Part shown: positions 15,032 through 15,379 of the stretch, in pieces
How positions within the stretch are numbered: the first letter of the stretch is position 1
Layout of the letters: each line of letters opens with the position of its first letter
Assembly: GCA_023229405.1 (NCBI GenBank)
Contig: JALNZH010000058.1
Location: forward strand, 1 to 15,379
Direction of reading: 5' to 3'
DNA: 15,379 nucleotides
Source of the DNA: Bacteroidota bacterium
Lineage (GTDB): Bacteria; Bacteroidota; Ignavibacteria; UBA10030; UBA8401
Position numbers and translations under genes: made by a program
The notes under the pieces: model-generated
What the model was told of the DNA's origin: nothing
What the model saw: only the letters and a program-made list of their open reading frames with translations
Database searches by the model: none

Positions 15032-15379
15032 ATGAGCGTAGCATATATTTTTCCGGGACAGGGTTCGCAATATGTTGGTATGGGTAAAGACCTGTGCGAA
15101 CAATACCCGGTCGTAAAGGAATATTTTTACGAAGCGGATGCTGTGCTGGGATTTTCTCTCTCGAAGACCTGCTTTGAAGGTCCTGATGAGGAATTGAAGC
15201 AAACGAAGAACACACAGCCGGCAATTTTTCTGCACAGCATAGCATTGTGGAATTTGCTGAAACCTGCGGATGCTGCAATGGTTGCAGGCCATTCGCTTGG
15301 TGAATATTCCGCTCTGGTTGCGGCTGAGGCAATTTCGTTTACCGATGCGATCAAATTAGTACGACTGCGTGGTGTGTTG
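15032..15379 (+). CDS. fabD: Malonyl-CoA:ACP transacylase, 5' part (runs off the window)
   Basis: The first 116 codons are present and the frame is open to the last base, so the gene is cut by the window edge and not broken. The protein begins 'MSVAYIFPGQGSQYVGMG', with the GQGSQ oxyanion-hole motif at 9-13, and contains 'GHSLGEYSAL' (86-95), where S88 is the nucleophile. FabD loads malonyl groups onto ACP for FabH and the elongating synthases. The ATG lies 45 nt after fabH. Full-length family members have about 300 residues, so roughly 190 are missing here. Confidence 0.95.
   Translation, partial: MSVAYIFPGQGSQYVGMGKDLCEQYPVVKEYFYEADAVLGFSLSKTCFEGPDEELKQTKNTQPAIFLHSIALWNLLKPADAAMVAGHSLGEYSALVAAEAISFTDAIKLVRLRGVL

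Noticed and set aside
14708..15292. A 194-codon minus-strand reading frame across fabH and fabD
   Set aside because: It spans the ends of two well-identified genes and their gap and shows no recognisable domain.
1..15379. CRISPR arrays, insertion sequences, tRNA/rRNA genes or phage genes
   Set aside because: I saw no regularly spaced repeats, transposase motifs, terminal inverted repeats, cloverleaf candidates or phage proteins; gene content and base use look uniform and chromosomal.

Overview
The window looks like chromosomal DNA of a Gram-negative bacterium of the Fibrobacterota-Chlorobi-Bacteroidota group. An Ignavibacteria/Chlorobi-side lineage is more likely than a classical Bacteroidales. 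The evidence is a C-terminal type IX secretion (T9SS) sorting domain with the 'NFPNPFNPTTTI' signature, a second T9SS-type protein resembling PorZ, a DUF3276/PUR-alpha family protein, a large outer-membrane barrel protein ending in phenylalanine, and two promoters of the form TTGACT-N17-TATATT (one also fits the Bacteroidota TAnnTTTG -7 element). Assignment below phylum is inference. Several genes appear to start with TTG, and many lack a clear Shine-Dalgarno (SD) sequence.

Layout, left to right. (1) 66-1568: a secreted beta-rich T9SS cargo protein, closed by a strong intrinsic terminator. (2) 1682-5691: a two-gene unit. A 939-residue protein joins a gluzincin-type metalloprotease domain, a TolB/PD40 propeller and an Omp85/BamA-like barrel. 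Its stop codon overlaps (TAATG) the start of an eight-bladed PQQ-repeat lipoprotein that resembles BamB. (3) 5792-7833: a Crp/Fnr-type regulator with its own promoter, a PHP-domain phosphoesterase related to YciV/RNase AM, and lumazine synthase ribH, closely spaced and probably cotranscribed. (4) 7902-10190: a PorZ-like two-propeller T9SS protein whose SD sequence lies in one arm of a long inverted repeat. A terminator follows. (5) 10300-10629: a DUF3276 (PUR-alpha fold) nucleic-acid-binding protein. (6) 10686-11984, minus strand: a multi-pass GT39/ArnT-like glycosyltransferase, separated from (5) by a perfect 11-bp hairpin. (7) 12198 to the window end: the conserved yceD-rpmF-plsX-fabH-fabD cluster linking ribosome assembly and membrane-lipid synthesis. 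It has a good promoter upstream of yceD and an intrinsic terminator between rpmF and plsX. fabD runs off the window.

The common theme is the cell envelope: outer-membrane protein assembly or proteolysis (2), type IX secretion (1, 4), lipid-linked sugar transfer (6) and phospholipid/fatty-acid initiation (7). The most unusual item is the protease-propeller-Omp85 fusion coupled to a BamB-like lipoprotein. I see no CRISPR array, insertion sequence, tRNA or rRNA, and no gene-free stretch longer than about 215 bases.
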